NCBI GenBank assembly: GCA_038207625.1
Contig: JBBQZO010000009.1
Coordinates: forward strand, 62,001-126,000
Length of the DNA stretch: 64,000 nucleotides
From: JBBQZO01 sp038207625
GTDB taxonomy: Bacteria; Pseudomonadota; Gammaproteobacteria; Burkholderiales; Burkholderiaceae_D
Direction of reading: 5' to 3'
The translations under genes were made by a program, and so were the position numbers. Shown here in pieces: positions 15,562-23,578 of this stretch; the first letter of the stretch is position 1, and the number at the start of each line of letters is the position of its first letter. Below the pieces are notes generated by a model, which was not told the DNA's origin, searched no databases, and saw nothing but the letters and a program-made list of their open reading frames with translations.

Positions 15562-17649
15562 TTACCAGCTCGTCGCGGAATAGCTTGCCCTACGGGCGGC
15601 AGGCTTGTTTTGTTTCTTGGCCGCCGGCCGTTCGGCTGGCGGGACTGTTCGTTCAGGGACCGATTCCGCCGAGGCGAAAGTTTCGGCCTCGGCGGCTACG
15701 GCCTCGTGTGCCGGCGCCTTGTCCTCGTCCTCGTCCTCAAAGAACTGCTTCTGTCTGATCCGGTTCTCCAGTTCGGCCCAGTGATGCTCTTTGAACAGGT
15801 TCAATTTGAGCGACCTGGCCGCGTGCAACGCGTAGATTTCACAATCGGTACCCTCATTGCGAACGCCCGACTTCTTCTGCCAGACTTTGCGATTGCGCGC
15901 GGTTCGGTGCGGCGCCTTGATCTCGGAGGTGATCTGCTCCCAATAGTCCGGCCGCACCGTTTTGTACCAGTGCATGCGGCCAGGTCCGGAGCCGGTCAGT
16001 TGCATGCGGCCTTCGATCATCAGGTCCTTCGCACGAGTCGTGCCGACGATGTACGGTTTCAAGCCGTACTTCCAGGCCTTGCTTTTCTTGTCCACATCCA
16101 CCGACTGGCCCGGCTTGGCGAAAATCTCGCGCTTGTCGTCGCCGGTTTCCGATGCGCCCTTGATCGCCATGTAGCCGCGCGACTGCCGCGTCCGCACATA
16201 CGAGTAGACCGCGTCCGATGTCGTTCCGTCCGACGAGTCGATCGACACCGCACGGATACCCAGTTTGGCGCCGCTGACGTGTCGAATCTCCTGTGTAAGC
16301 AGCGCATCCAAATCCACCCAGGCGCCCTGCTCAGGGATCACCGTGATGCCGTGAATCTCGCCCCAGTAGACCAACCACGACTCCTCGCCACGGCCCCAGG
16401 CCCGTATCACCACGGCCAGGCGGCCGTGCTGCACATCGACGCCGGCGGACAGCACCAGGCCGCCCCACGGCACGGTCATTTCTGCGTAGTCCTCAGCGCG
16501 ACTCTTGAGCGCCTCGCCGTCCGGCGTGTCCGACTTGTACTCGTAGGCCAAGCCCAGAGACGAATTCCAGAACGCGATCATCGCGCCCACTTCGCCCTGG
16601 TTCATTTCGTGCACGGCGCTCAGGTATTTCTCTACAAGACGTGTCAACTTCGACTCGGGGAACGAGCTGTAAAGCTCATTGAGGTAGAAGCCGGCGACGC
16701 CGCGAAATTCAGCGGTGGCACGCCACTCGCCCTTGCGCACGTTCCGATTCTTCTGCGCGTCGCTCCAGGCCGACCCGCAGTGCGGACAGACGTAGGCCGC
16801 ACTATCCGGCAACGCGGTGCCGTAGATCATGTGCGCACGCGTCTCGTCGTGGCGGAACTTGACGTTCGCCCACTCCAGGACGTGCGACTCATCGCAGTCA
16901 TGGCAGGGCACGTAGAAGTAGCGCATGTCCGACAGTTCCATCTCGGCCGCAATGCTCGACACGCCCCGGATCGATGGCGTGCCGCCCACCAGCACCTTAT
17001 GGTCGCGGAAGGTCTTGACGCGCTCCTCGGCCAGCTTGATCGAGTCGCCCTGGCCTTTGATGTTCAGGTTGCAATCGTCCGGTTCCTCGACCACGACGTT
17101 CTTCATCGGAGTCGATTTCACGCCGCCGGTGGAGTTCGACCCGAACATTTTCAGGAAGCCGCCGGGGAATTTCTTCCGGTTCTGCGTGTTGTCGTTGGAT
17201 CGGGTCTTGACGTTGACGATCTCGGCCAGCACAGGGGTGGCCTCGACCATCGGGATGAACTTCTCGACGTTGTAATCCTTGGCGCTACCGTCCTTCGGAA
17301 ACATGATGCCGGTCGGCCCCGGATTGACGTGCATGGTGTAGCCGACGAAATTGTTGATCACGCCGTCGGTCCAACCGACCTGCGCCGACTTCTGGCACAC
17401 CACCTTACGGACGCTTCGGTCGGTGATGCACTCCAACACACCGCGCAAATACGGCGTGATCGACAGACTGTATTTGCCCGGCAGCGCCGACGTGTCGGCC
17501 GACAGCACACGGTAGCGCTCGGCCCACTGGGCCACAGTCATCTTCGGCGGCGGCGCAAATTTCTTGACCGCCTTGCGCAGCAGCGCGCGCAGCGGATCAG
17601 TCGTCTTCGTCGCCGGGGTCGTAGGTGGAGAGCTTGAGTAAAAAGTCAT
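15562..17649 (-). CDS. Terminase large subunit, lambda gpA family
   Basis: A 695-residue packaging motor and nuclease. Residues 75-100 (VRKVVCQKSAQVGWTDGVIN) form the deviant Walker A region of the gpA family, VVEEPDDCNL near residue 180 is the Walker B, and a zinc finger with CHDC and CPHC pairs lies at about 245-300. The nuclease half has SAGVDVQHGRL and VSIDSSDGT, with acidic residues suited to metal binding. The C-terminal 60 residues are Glu/Ala/Pro-rich. I chose ATG 17649 (MTFYSSSPPTTP); this overlaps the small-subunit gene by 53 bases in another frame. A gpA-type terminase suggests packaging by cos cutting, though no cos site could be identified. Confidence 0.9.
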   Translation of the reverse strand: MTFYSSSPPTTPATKTTDPLRALLRKAVKKFAPPPKMTVAQWAERYRVLSADTSALPGKYSLSITPYLRGVLECITDRSVRKVVCQKSAQVGWTDGVINNFVGYTMHVNPGPTGIMFPKDGSAKDYNVEKFIPMVEATPVLAEIVNVKTRSNDNTQNRKKFPGGFLKMFGSNSTGGVKSTPMKNVVVEEPDDCNLNIKGQGDSIKLAEERVKTFRDHKVLVGGTPSIRGVSSIAAEMELSDMRYFYVPCHDCDESHVLEWANVKFRHDETRAHMIYGTALPDSAAYVCPHCGSAWSDAQKNRNVRKGEWRATAEFRGVAGFYLNELYSSFPESKLTRLVEKYLSAVHEMNQGEVGAMIAFWNSSLGLAYEYKSDTPDGEALKSRAEDYAEMTVPWGGLVLSAGVDVQHGRLAVVIRAWGRGEESWLVYWGEIHGITVIPEQGAWVDLDALLTQEIRHVSGAKLGIRAVSIDSSDGTTSDAVYSYVRTRQSRGYMAIKGASETGDDKREIFAKPGQSVDVDKKSKAWKYGLKPYIVGTTRAKDLMIEGRMQLTGSGPGRMHWYKTVRPDYWEQITSEIKAPHRTARNRKVWQKKSGVRNEGTDCEIYALHAARSLKLNLFKEHHWAELENRIRQKQFFEDEDEDKAPAHEAVAAEAETFASAESVPERTVPPAERPAAKKQNKPAARRASYSATSW

Positions 17650-18055
17650 CGAAGGCTTCCTGCAGTAGATCGCGCTTTGCATCAGCGCCTTCGGTTACCT
17701 CCAACATCTGCGCCAGCCGGTCGGGCTCGGCACGAAGGAAAGAGCGTGCGGACGCGACCATTCCCAGCCAGGCCGGTTCGATCTGGTCGACCGCGATCAA
17801 CGTTCCGCGCTTGCTGGCCAGCGTCAGTTCCATATCGTCGGCCTGCAATCGGGTCAGGCGATCCCGCTGCGATTCGGCCTGCACCTTGAGTAGTTCGCGC
17901 TGCACCATCCAGCGGATCACATGCGCCGTCTCGTACTCGTTGGCCAGACCGTTCTGATCACGCTCGACCATCGGCATGCCAGCCTTCTGCCACTCGGTCA
18001 ACGTGACCGTCGAAACGCCGGTGATATCGGAAAGTTCTCGCTGATTGACTAGCAT
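17597..18055 (-). CDS. Terminase small subunit, Nu1-like
   Basis: A 152-residue DNA-binding subunit. It opens with a winged-helix motif of the lambda Nu1 type: NQRELSDITGVSTVTLTEWQ, then GMPMVERDQNGLANEYETAH and VIRWMVQREL, followed by a long coiled-coil helix (QAESQRDRLTRLQADDMELT) and a C-terminal part that should bind the large subunit. ATG 18055 follows GGTGGGG; the upstream in-frame extension is Arg-rich and unlikely. It would recognise the packaging site, which in lambda-like phages lies beside this gene, so the 141-base gap at 18056-18196 is a place to look. Confidence 0.8.
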   Translation of the reverse strand: MLVNQRELSDITGVSTVTLTEWQKAGMPMVERDQNGLANEYETAHVIRWMVQRELLKVQAESQRDRLTRLQADDMELTLASKRGTLIAVDQIEPAWLGMVASARSFLRAEPDRLAQMLEVTEGADAKRDLLQEAFDDFLLKLSTYDPGDEDD

Positions 18056-18196
18056 TCGTACCCCACCAATTAACCTACGCCAACCCGGACGTCTGGAGGA
18101 TTCCCGGGGTCTTCGCACCCGCTCTGTCGAGTGCAGAACAAGGACCCGCCGAATTTATCGAGGCCCAGTCTGTACGGATGCATTGACCGACTGCGT

Positions 18197-18463
18197 TCAG
18201 TAGGTCGTTGGCTGTGCGACCGCGCGCACGGCGTACATGACGCCGGTACGGAAGCTGCCCTCGGCATAACGCAGCCAGTAGCGCGGGCTGTCGGCCTCGT
18301 GCTCGATGCCAACTGGTGGCTCCGGCACGTCCTTGAGGACGGCGGCCACCTTGGCCACCAGGGCGCGCAGTTCCTCGCCCTTTGCCTTGATCTCGTTCAT
18401 CAACGCGATCTCGTCGGCGTTCAGCTCGCGGTAGCCTTTAATGATGCGGTGTTGGTTGTCCAT
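18197..18463 (-). CDS. Acb2/Tad1-like cyclic-oligonucleotide sponge (candidate anti-CBASS protein)
   Basis: An 88-residue protein opening MDNQHRIIKGYRELNADEIA, followed by LMNEIKAKGEELRALVAKVA and ending in GVMYAVRAVAQPTTY. I recognise from memory the small phage family now known as Acb2 (T4 Vs.4 and Pseudomonas phage relatives), whose members share NQHRxIKGYREL, LMNxIKxKG and the AVAQPT tail. Those proteins form hexamers that bind cyclic di- and trinucleotide messengers and block CBASS immunity; related Tad1 binds the Thoeris signal. Here a 15-20-residue insert with VPEPPVGIEHEADS separates the two conserved helical regions. AAGGAAGAG precedes the ATG. It is encoded between the gpZ-like gene and the terminase genes on the same strand. 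Activity is inferred from family only. Confidence 0.7.
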   Translation of the reverse strand: MDNQHRIIKGYRELNADEIALMNEIKAKGEELRALVAKVAAVLKDVPEPPVGIEHEADSPRYWLRYAEGSFRTGVMYAVRAVAQPTTY

Positions 18464-18482
18464 GCGCTCTTCCTTTGGGTAG

Positions 18483-19061
18483 TTACTTCGATAGGTACTT
18501 GATCTGCTGACGCAGGATGTCGGGGAACTTCACTTCGACTAGGCGCTGTAGCGCCGCCTGCACCGCGCTGTTTGCAAGGCCATCCGGGATGCTTGGGCCA
18601 AACAGCTCTTTGATTGGCAGCCCGCTCCACATGACGCGGCCACCGCTCGTTACCTTCTTGTGCGTCTTGCCGGTTCTGACGTACACGCCTTTGTGGCCGC
18701 CGCCCATCGTCGCGATGAAGGCGCCGGGGATGACCTTGCGGCCATGCAGCACATCGACCGACACGCCCTTGGCCGTTGGCCGCGCGCCGTACTGCACCAG
18801 CGGGATGGGCCGGCCCGTCGCCTTGACCGTGGCCGTCAGCATGCCGGGGCTGGCCCGGTATGTCTTTAGGCCCTTTTTTATGTCGGATACCTTGAGCTTG
18901 TAGCCGGCCTCGCGCATCTCGCGGGCCGCAGCCGTCCTGACCTGGTCGATCACCTTGTTCAGCGAGCGCGGCGCGGCCTTCTCTGCGATATCGCGCCTCA
19001 CGCGCCCCATGTCGGCGATGATGCCGTCCATGCTGCCGCGCACGTCGATCTTGAAGCTCAT
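18483..19061 (-). CDS. gpZ-like minor tail protein
   Basis: A 192-residue protein with the pattern of the prophage minor tail Z (gpZ) family: a basic helix near the start (APRSLNKVIDQVRTAAAREM), then REAGYKLKVSDIKKGLKTYR, a beta segment VKATGRPIPLVQYGARPTAK and GAFIATMGGGHKGVYVRTGK. In lambda gpZ acts late in tail completion. Its gene normally lies within the tail operon, but here it is first on the late strand, upstream of the terminase genes, an arrangement seen in some other prophages. ATG 19061 follows GGAAGGGC. Confidence 0.75.
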   Translation of the reverse strand: MSFKIDVRGSMDGIIADMGRVRRDIAEKAAPRSLNKVIDQVRTAAAREMREAGYKLKVSDIKKGLKTYRASPGMLTATVKATGRPIPLVQYGARPTAKGVSVDVLHGRKVIPGAFIATMGGGHKGVYVRTGKTHKKVTSGGRVMWSGLPIKELFGPSIPDGLANSAVQAALQRLVEVKFPDILRQQIKYLSK

Positions 19062-19112
19062 GGGCGCCCTTCCGTTCATAGTTGAATAATATAAGACTTT
19101 TCATCATACTTA

Positions 19113-19141
19113 TTGCAAATACTTATAAATAGACTTATAAT
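19113..19141 (+). promoter_or_regulatory. Promoter of the toxin-antitoxin operon
   Basis: TTGCAA (19113-19118), a 17-base spacer and a perfect TATAAT (19136-19141). The toxin ATG is at 19149, about where transcription should begin, so the mRNA may be leaderless or nearly so. Several ACTTAT words (three within 19104-19140) surround the promoter and could form an autoregulatory operator. Confidence 0.65.
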
Positions 19142-19148
19142 TCAACCC

Positions 19149-19403
19149 ATGAACAAAATCACCTGGTCCAACAAAGCACTGAAGCAACTGCGTAAGCTGA
19201 ACAAGCCTGACCAGAACACTATCTGGGATGCGGTGGACGAATTGACCACGATGCCGAGCAGCCGAAACGTCAAAGCGTTGACGAACCATGAACACCAGTA
19301 CCGCCAGCGTATCGGCAATTACCGAGTGTTCTTCGATTTCGACGGCACCCTACGAATTGTAAAAATTGAGGAAGTGAAGAAACGCGATGAACGCACCTAC
19401 TAA
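19149..19403 (+). CDS. RelE/ParE-type toxin
   Basis: An 84-residue basic protein with the RelE/ParE fold pattern: ITWSNKALKQLRKLNKPDQN, then helix, VKALTNHEHQYRQRIGNYRV, then FFDFDGTLRIVKIEEVKKRD. It probably inhibits translation by cutting mRNA on the ribosome, though catalytic residues vary in the family. It is the first gene of a two-gene operon and overlaps the antitoxin gene by 17 bases, the toxin-first order of higBA-type systems. It is transcribed against the flanking late genes, so it is a separate unit, perhaps expressed in the lysogen to stabilise the prophage or exclude other phages. ATG 19149 is chosen because the longer frame would start upstream of the promoter -10. Confidence 0.8.
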   Translation: MNKITWSNKALKQLRKLNKPDQNTIWDAVDELTTMPSSRNVKALTNHEHQYRQRIGNYRVFFDFDGTLRIVKIEEVKKRDERTY

Positions 19404-19716
19404 TATCCAAATCCTGAACGGGCCGGACGGCCGGCCCGCTTATGTCGTAATTCCTTACGACGACTATCTCCGCGACCACAAGGAGGACAGCACCGACACG
19501 CCGCACGAAGTCGTTGGCCTCATGGTCAAGAACGACTGGACGCCTGCGCGCGCTTGGCGCGAACATCTGGGGCTGACCCAGCAGCAGGTCGCCGAACGCA
19601 TGGGCGTTTCGCAACCGGCGTACGCCCAACAGGAAGTCGGCGCCAAGCTCCGTAAGGCCAGCCGCGAGAAGATTGCGGCGGCGCTTGGCATCAACGCCGC
19701 TTTGCTCGACGTCTAA
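19387..19716 (+). CDS. XRE-family antitoxin (HigA-like) paired with the RelE-type toxin
   Basis: A 109-residue protein. The N-terminal 50 residues (IQILNGPDGRPAYVVIPYDD) resemble the toxin-binding region of antitoxins that also match the prevent-host-death type. The C-terminal half is a clear helix-turn-helix: HLGLTQQQVAERMGVSQPAY, then AQQEVGAKLRKASREKIAAA. It should neutralise the toxin and repress the shared promoter. The start overlaps the toxin gene by 17 bases, which couples their translation. A hairpin with a T-run on the opposite strand lies just after it. Confidence 0.8.
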   Translation: MNAPTNIQILNGPDGRPAYVVIPYDDYLRDHKEDSTDTPHEVVGLMVKNDWTPARAWREHLGLTQQQVAERMGVSQPAYAQQEVGAKLRKASREKIAAALGINAALLDV

Positions 19717-19719
19717 ACG

Positions 19720-19746
19720 AAAAAAAGCCCACCAAGTTGGCAGGCT
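19720..19746 (-). terminator. Rho-independent terminator of the minus-strand early operon
   Basis: On the minus strand AGCC-TG-CCAA folds back on TTGG-TG-GGCT and is followed by a run of seven T. It sits 36 bases after the stop of the Q-like gene at 19782, between it and the convergent antitoxin gene. Confidence 0.6.
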
Positions 19747-19781
19747 AGTTCTTGTCGTCTACCGGCGCGCCGACGCCTCCA

Positions 19782-20276
19782 TCAAGGAAGCGTCGATTCG
19801 ACGGTAGGCACGGGACACCCCGGCAGGCAAATTGTGGGACTCTGTAGCGCCGCTTGGAGCACCACGAGACGAATGGTATCCGCCGCGTCCAGCTTTTTCA
19901 AGATGGCCGCAAGGTTATTTTTTGCGCGCGCCACGACCAGGTGCACGTGGGGACCGCGAACGCCGACCAGCTGGCGCCGGATCTTGTCCTCTGGCCACTG
20001 GTGAATGTAGAGGAACTTGATCGCTTGGCGGTCGTTGTAGTCGCCGAGCTGGCGCCACGCGGCCTCGATCAGCCAGCCGTCCAACTGGTCGGCCGTGACG
20101 ATACCGCGCAGCGGCTTGAACTTCTCGTCCAGGACGTCCTTGGACGGCGGCGGGGCCGACACACGCAACAGCACATACCACTTGGCCCAAGCCGCACAGC
20201 ACGCATCGCTGCCACCGCCAATGCGCCCTGACACCACGCGCCGCCAGTTGTCCATTCTCGCTTCGAACTCTTTCAT
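19782..20276 (-). CDS. Phage late-gene regulator / antiterminator Q-like protein
   Basis: A 164-residue protein beginning MKEFEARMDNWRRVVSGRIG (ATG 20276, preceded by AGGATC). The middle (DQLDGWLIEAAWRQLGDYND) and the helix-turn-helix-like segment QAIKFLYIHQWPEDKIRRQL with a VHLVVARAKNNLAAILKKLD recognition part match the general layout of phage Q-like or sigma-region-4-like regulators. In that role it would turn on the late genes. The last 30 residues (LQAALQSPTICLPGCPVPTV) are unusual. Placement between the replication genes and the toxin-antitoxin unit fits a delayed-early gene, but the assignment rests on pattern rather than a diagnostic motif. Confidence 0.5.
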   Translation of the reverse strand: MKEFEARMDNWRRVVSGRIGGGSDACCAAWAKWYVLLRVSAPPPSKDVLDEKFKPLRGIVTADQLDGWLIEAAWRQLGDYNDRQAIKFLYIHQWPEDKIRRQLVGVRGPHVHLVVARAKNNLAAILKKLDAADTIRLVVLQAALQSPTICLPGCPVPTVESTLP

Positions 20277-20592
20277 CACGATCCTATTTCCCATTTTGAT
20301 CTGCGCCCCGGCCTGAGCAGCGCGATTACGTCGTTTTTTCAAACCGCCAACACCCCCAACATTACCCCCCACATCGGAGAGCCTGATTTTTACTAGCTTT
20401 GTTAAGGGTATTGACAGTATTGATACTTAAATTTGAATTGATATAAAAAATCACTACGGCACTGCTACTTGCTCTCGCCGATCCCGGCCCCGTGCGCGTG
20501 AGCGGGAACAAAACCGCCAATACTGCCAATACCGCCAACATCCCTGTATCCATGCGGGTTTGCGATGTGGTGGGTTGCTTCGATGTTGACGC
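20277..20592. other. Candidate phage replication origin with 9-bp iterons and an AT-rich core
   Basis: No gene was found here. Three consecutive 9-mers (AACCGCCAA, TACTGCCAA, TACCGCCAA) occupy 20512-20538, and a second, degenerate set (AACCGCCAA, CACCCCCAA) lies at 20342-20359. Between them, at about 20395-20460, is a strikingly AT-rich stretch with TATTGACAGTATTGATAC near 20408. Iterons flanking an AT-rich core directly downstream of the primase-helicase gene are what one expects of a phage origin. The minus strand also has a short open frame (20362-20553), but its start is just the translated iterons, so I do not call it. Confidence 0.5.
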
Positions 20593-23163
20593 TTAACCGT
20601 CCACATCAACAAAATTACGGCTCTTGTACGACCTCAATGCGGTCTCGAAAAGCGCGCATGCCGACTCGGCCCACTCTCGAAGCGTCTTGCCTTCAGGGTG
20701 ATCGCCGATCAGGAAGACGATCCGCTGTTTGACCACCTCGCCGTATTCGTACTTGATCGGCTGCTTCTTGAGCACCTTTCCCGCGTAGCGCTCGACGGAC
20801 GGGCTGAACATCGTCTGCGTGGTGTAGCGCGACTCGCCGGACCGCGTGCACCAGGTCTGAAACGCCTCGTACAACTGCGTCACACCGACCGTAACGAACG
20901 GCAGCGGTAACAGCCCGCCCGACCACTCGCGGTAAAACCGCTCAGCCGGCGCCAGGCTCTTCTCGATCAGATTGTCCTTGGCTTGGTTGTAGATCGGCTT
21001 CGTGTGCTCATTGAAGTCGCCCATGTCCAGCTCGTGCATCAGGTAGTAGTAGAACGCCTCGATTCCGCCGGACGCGATCTCGTCGGCCACGCCGACGTAG
21101 AACGCTGATCCAAGCGCCTGCGGCGTCCATACGACCAAGTAGCGGCGGTCAGTCTTGTCCAGAGCGAGCGGCTGCAGCTCGTTGGACAGGAAGACGAAAT
21201 TCATCTGATTGCGCTCGCTGTGTTCCGGCAGGCCCTTGGGGTTGATGATGATCGTGTCGCCCGAGACCAAGTATTTCAGCTTTCCCTTCATCTGCTTCAG
21301 TTCAGAGCGTGTGACGACCTCGTCCGCGACCATGAACAATTTCATTCCGGCCCAATCATTGAACGGCGCTTCGAGCTGCTGATTGCCGATCACATAGCCG
21401 TACTCACCATAGATCGCCTTTACCACTTTCTCGAAAAAGAAATTCTTACCGGAGCCTTCGTCGCCGTGCATGATGATCGACGTCTCCATCTTCGCGCCGG
21501 GATTGCGCAGCGGGTACGCCAGCCAGCGCGCGATCCACATGAACAGGTCGTCGTTGGCATCGCACAGGTGCAGCAGCAGCGCCTGAATTTGTAAACACGC
21601 GCCAGCCTTCGGCGTCATCTGCCAACCGCTGAACAGGTTGACGGTCGCGGTCGGGCCGGTGCGAGCTGGACTGGGCGACTCTGTTGGATCGAACACGATG
21701 TTCTTCTTCAGGACCCACTTGCGCGCATCGCCGCCCCAAAACTTCATGACGTCGTTGTTTTGCACGACGGTGCGCATCGCCGACAGCTTCATCAGCATGC
21801 GCTGGCGGCAGTCCCACACCAGATCCTCGCCGTAGATCAGCGTGAAGTTGTCGAGCACGTCAGCCACCGCGTCCCAATGATCCGCGTCGTAGACCTTCTT
21901 CGGTCTATCGTTCCTTGATTTACTGGCCGCCCCCGCCCCCCCGGCGAAAAGCGCGGCGCTCTCACCGAACGGGATGTCGTCCATGCCAACGGCATCGCCC
22001 AGGTCGTGATCGTCCGAATCGACCGCCAGCGGGTAGCTGTAGTCGGCGATAACGGCAGCGACGACGGCGTCGAATGGATCAGCGACGCCACCGTCTGCAA
22101 CTTCCATAACGGGGGTCTTCACCCCCGCTTGAATTCCTTCCTCGCCTCGCGGGGCCGGCCCCGCGCTAGTTACGCCTCCACCGGGGGGGCGGGGGGCCGC
22201 GACCGTCGAGCCGTCGCTTTCGCCGGGGAGGCGGGGGGAAGGCGAAGGACGGGCCTTGATTGGAGGAGGAAGAATAGATCGCGGCGGTTTCCAGCCGCCG
22301 TCCATAGCCAGCTTGAAAACAGTTGCGGCCGTGATGTTGACGCCGCGCTTGCCAAACGACGTCCATCGCCGCTTACACTCTTCGTCGCCGCCATAGCTTT
22401 CAGACTTGGAGGACCAGTAGTCCCAGAGACGAAACCCAGTGTCGCCTAGGGCGCTATACAACCCCATCCCGACGCGAATCCACACGTCATAGGAATCGGC
22501 GGTGATGAACGAAAGCGCGGCCTCGAGGCGGGCCAGATCGTCGCCACTACCGGGGGGCGCGGGGACCGCAGCGCGCGGGCGCGCTGGAGCAGCAGGGCTG
22601 GCGCCTTTGACCAAAATACGCAGGCGGTCCAGCTCGACCACTGGGATCGCGTTGATAGCAGCCGGTGAGCCGGCGAGAGGCTTGGCGGTAAACGTAAAAA
22701 ACTGGCTTGAGCAAAATACCTCAAGGCCAATCAGGTTCGATTTGAATGTCTCGGTGGTGCCGGTGACAATGATGTGCACACCGGTGCCTGACGGTGAGTA
22801 TTCGGTGTACGACGCGCATCCATCGATCGTGCGCGATGCCATTTCCGATATCTCGCCAGTCTCCAGGTCGATGCACTTGTCGATATCAACACCGATCAGA
22901 CCATCATCAGGGAGAAAGGCGAAGCCGACGCCCGTGTACGGATTGTTCATACGCGCGTTCAACGCGCGTATCGCCACATCGAGCGTCACCAGGTGGCTGC
23001 GGTCCTTTGCATCGCCTTGGATGCCGTGGCGCTTCTGGCCATTGGTCCAGTACGGGACTTTCAGCGGCTTGGTCTTCGCCGGGTTCGGATTCGCCTCGTA
23101 GCGCCAGACAAGCCATTGCGGCCGCCCGCGCAGTTCTTGCGGAATAGCATCAAAATCAAGCAT
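20593..23163 (-). CDS. Phage replication primase-helicase (prim-pol plus DUF5906 helicase)
   Basis: An 856-residue replication protein. Residues 1-185 fit an archaeo-eukaryotic prim-pol-like domain: PQELRGRPQWLVWRYE, GVGFAFLPDDGLIGVDIDKC (metal-binding Asp pair) and SPSGTGVHIIVTG. A PriCT-like segment (ALSFITADSYDVWIRVGMGL) is at about 220-290, followed by a low-complexity Pro/Gly linker to about residue 390. The helicase domain has Walker A GDEGSGKNFFFEKV near 560 and Walker B MKLFMVADEVV near 605, with the DUF5906/superfamily-3 layout and LVSGDTIIINPKG. It should prime and unwind the phage origin; the iteron region lies just downstream. ATG 23163 (MLDFDAIPQEL) overlaps the upstream gene by 8 bases. 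Confidence 0.85.
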   Translation of the reverse strand: MLDFDAIPQELRGRPQWLVWRYEANPNPAKTKPLKVPYWTNGQKRHGIQGDAKDRSHLVTLDVAIRALNARMNNPYTGVGFAFLPDDGLIGVDIDKCIDLETGEISEMASRTIDGCASYTEYSPSGTGVHIIVTGTTETFKSNLIGLEVFCSSQFFTFTAKPLAGSPAAINAIPVVELDRLRILVKGASPAAPARPRAAVPAPPGSGDDLARLEAALSFITADSYDVWIRVGMGLYSALGDTGFRLWDYWSSKSESYGGDEECKRRWTSFGKRGVNITAATVFKLAMDGGWKPPRSILPPPIKARPSPSPRLPGESDGSTVAAPRPPGGGVTSAGPAPRGEEGIQAGVKTPVMEVADGGVADPFDAVVAAVIADYSYPLAVDSDDHDLGDAVGMDDIPFGESAALFAGGAGAASKSRNDRPKKVYDADHWDAVADVLDNFTLIYGEDLVWDCRQRMLMKLSAMRTVVQNNDVMKFWGGDARKWVLKKNIVFDPTESPSPARTGPTATVNLFSGWQMTPKAGACLQIQALLLHLCDANDDLFMWIARWLAYPLRNPGAKMETSIIMHGDEGSGKNFFFEKVVKAIYGEYGYVIGNQQLEAPFNDWAGMKLFMVADEVVTRSELKQMKGKLKYLVSGDTIIINPKGLPEHSERNQMNFVFLSNELQPLALDKTDRRYLVVWTPQALGSAFYVGVADEIASGGIEAFYYYLMHELDMGDFNEHTKPIYNQAKDNLIEKSLAPAERFYREWSGGLLPLPFVTVGVTQLYEAFQTWCTRSGESRYTTQTMFSPSVERYAGKVLKKQPIKYEYGEVVKQRIVFLIGDHPEGKTLREWAESACALFETALRSYKSRNFVDVDG

Positions 23164-23578
23164 CGAGCGCAACCGCTCCCGGCCGATATTCGACCCGGTG
23201 ACCGCCCATCAGTGACGGTATACCGCGATACTCGAACGCGTCCGCGCGCGTCGAAAAGTGCGTGGCGGCGCCCAAGGTACGCTTCGGCGCCACGTAGCGC
23301 GACCCGGCCGGCGCCGATGGAACCGCCGTTGGGTCATTCACGACCACGCCTAGGAACTTGAGCCCGGCGTTCGTGACGATCCACAGGTCGCCGTCGACGC
23401 GGATCAGACCGGTGCGCTCAAGGCGCCCGATCACATTCTGGTGAAAGTGTGAATGCGTGCCCTTCCAGCCGATCACGCGCGTCCACGACGGCACAGTCAC
23501 CGTACCGCCCATCGCATGCATGGTCACGAGCGCGCACGCGGCCGCGCTGCCCTTGCGGGGCAAATCGAAGTTAGCCAT
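23156..23578 (-). CDS. Phage protein with winged-helix-like N-terminus, unknown function
   Basis: A 140-residue protein between the CII-like regulator and the primase-helicase, overlapping both by 8 bases. Residues 15-75 (VTVPSWTRVIGWKGTHSHFH, then QNVIGRLERTGLIRVDGDLW) look like a winged-helix DNA-binding domain that ends in WIVTNAGLKFLG. The C-terminal 60 residues (SAPAGSRYVAPKRTLGAATH and on) are basic and probably flexible. In this slot many prophages encode a replication accessory or origin-binding protein, so a helper role in replication is a fair guess; no family was recognised. Confidence 0.6.
   Translation of the reverse strand: MANFDLPRKGSAAACALVTMHAMGGTVTVPSWTRVIGWKGTHSHFHQNVIGRLERTGLIRVDGDLWIVTNAGLKFLGVVVNDPTAVPSAPAGSRYVAPKRTLGAATHFSTRADAFEYRGIPSLMGGHRVEYRPGAVALDA

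Noticed and set aside
15610..17637. Long plus-strand open frame (675 codons) opposite the terminase gene
   Set aside because: Antisense shadow of a gene with strong third-position GC; His/Arg/Val-rich composition and no ribosome site.
20362..20553. 63-residue minus-strand frame starting MDTGMLAVLAVLAVLFPL
   Set aside because: The repeated AVL is just the translated 9-bp iterons and there is no ribosome site.
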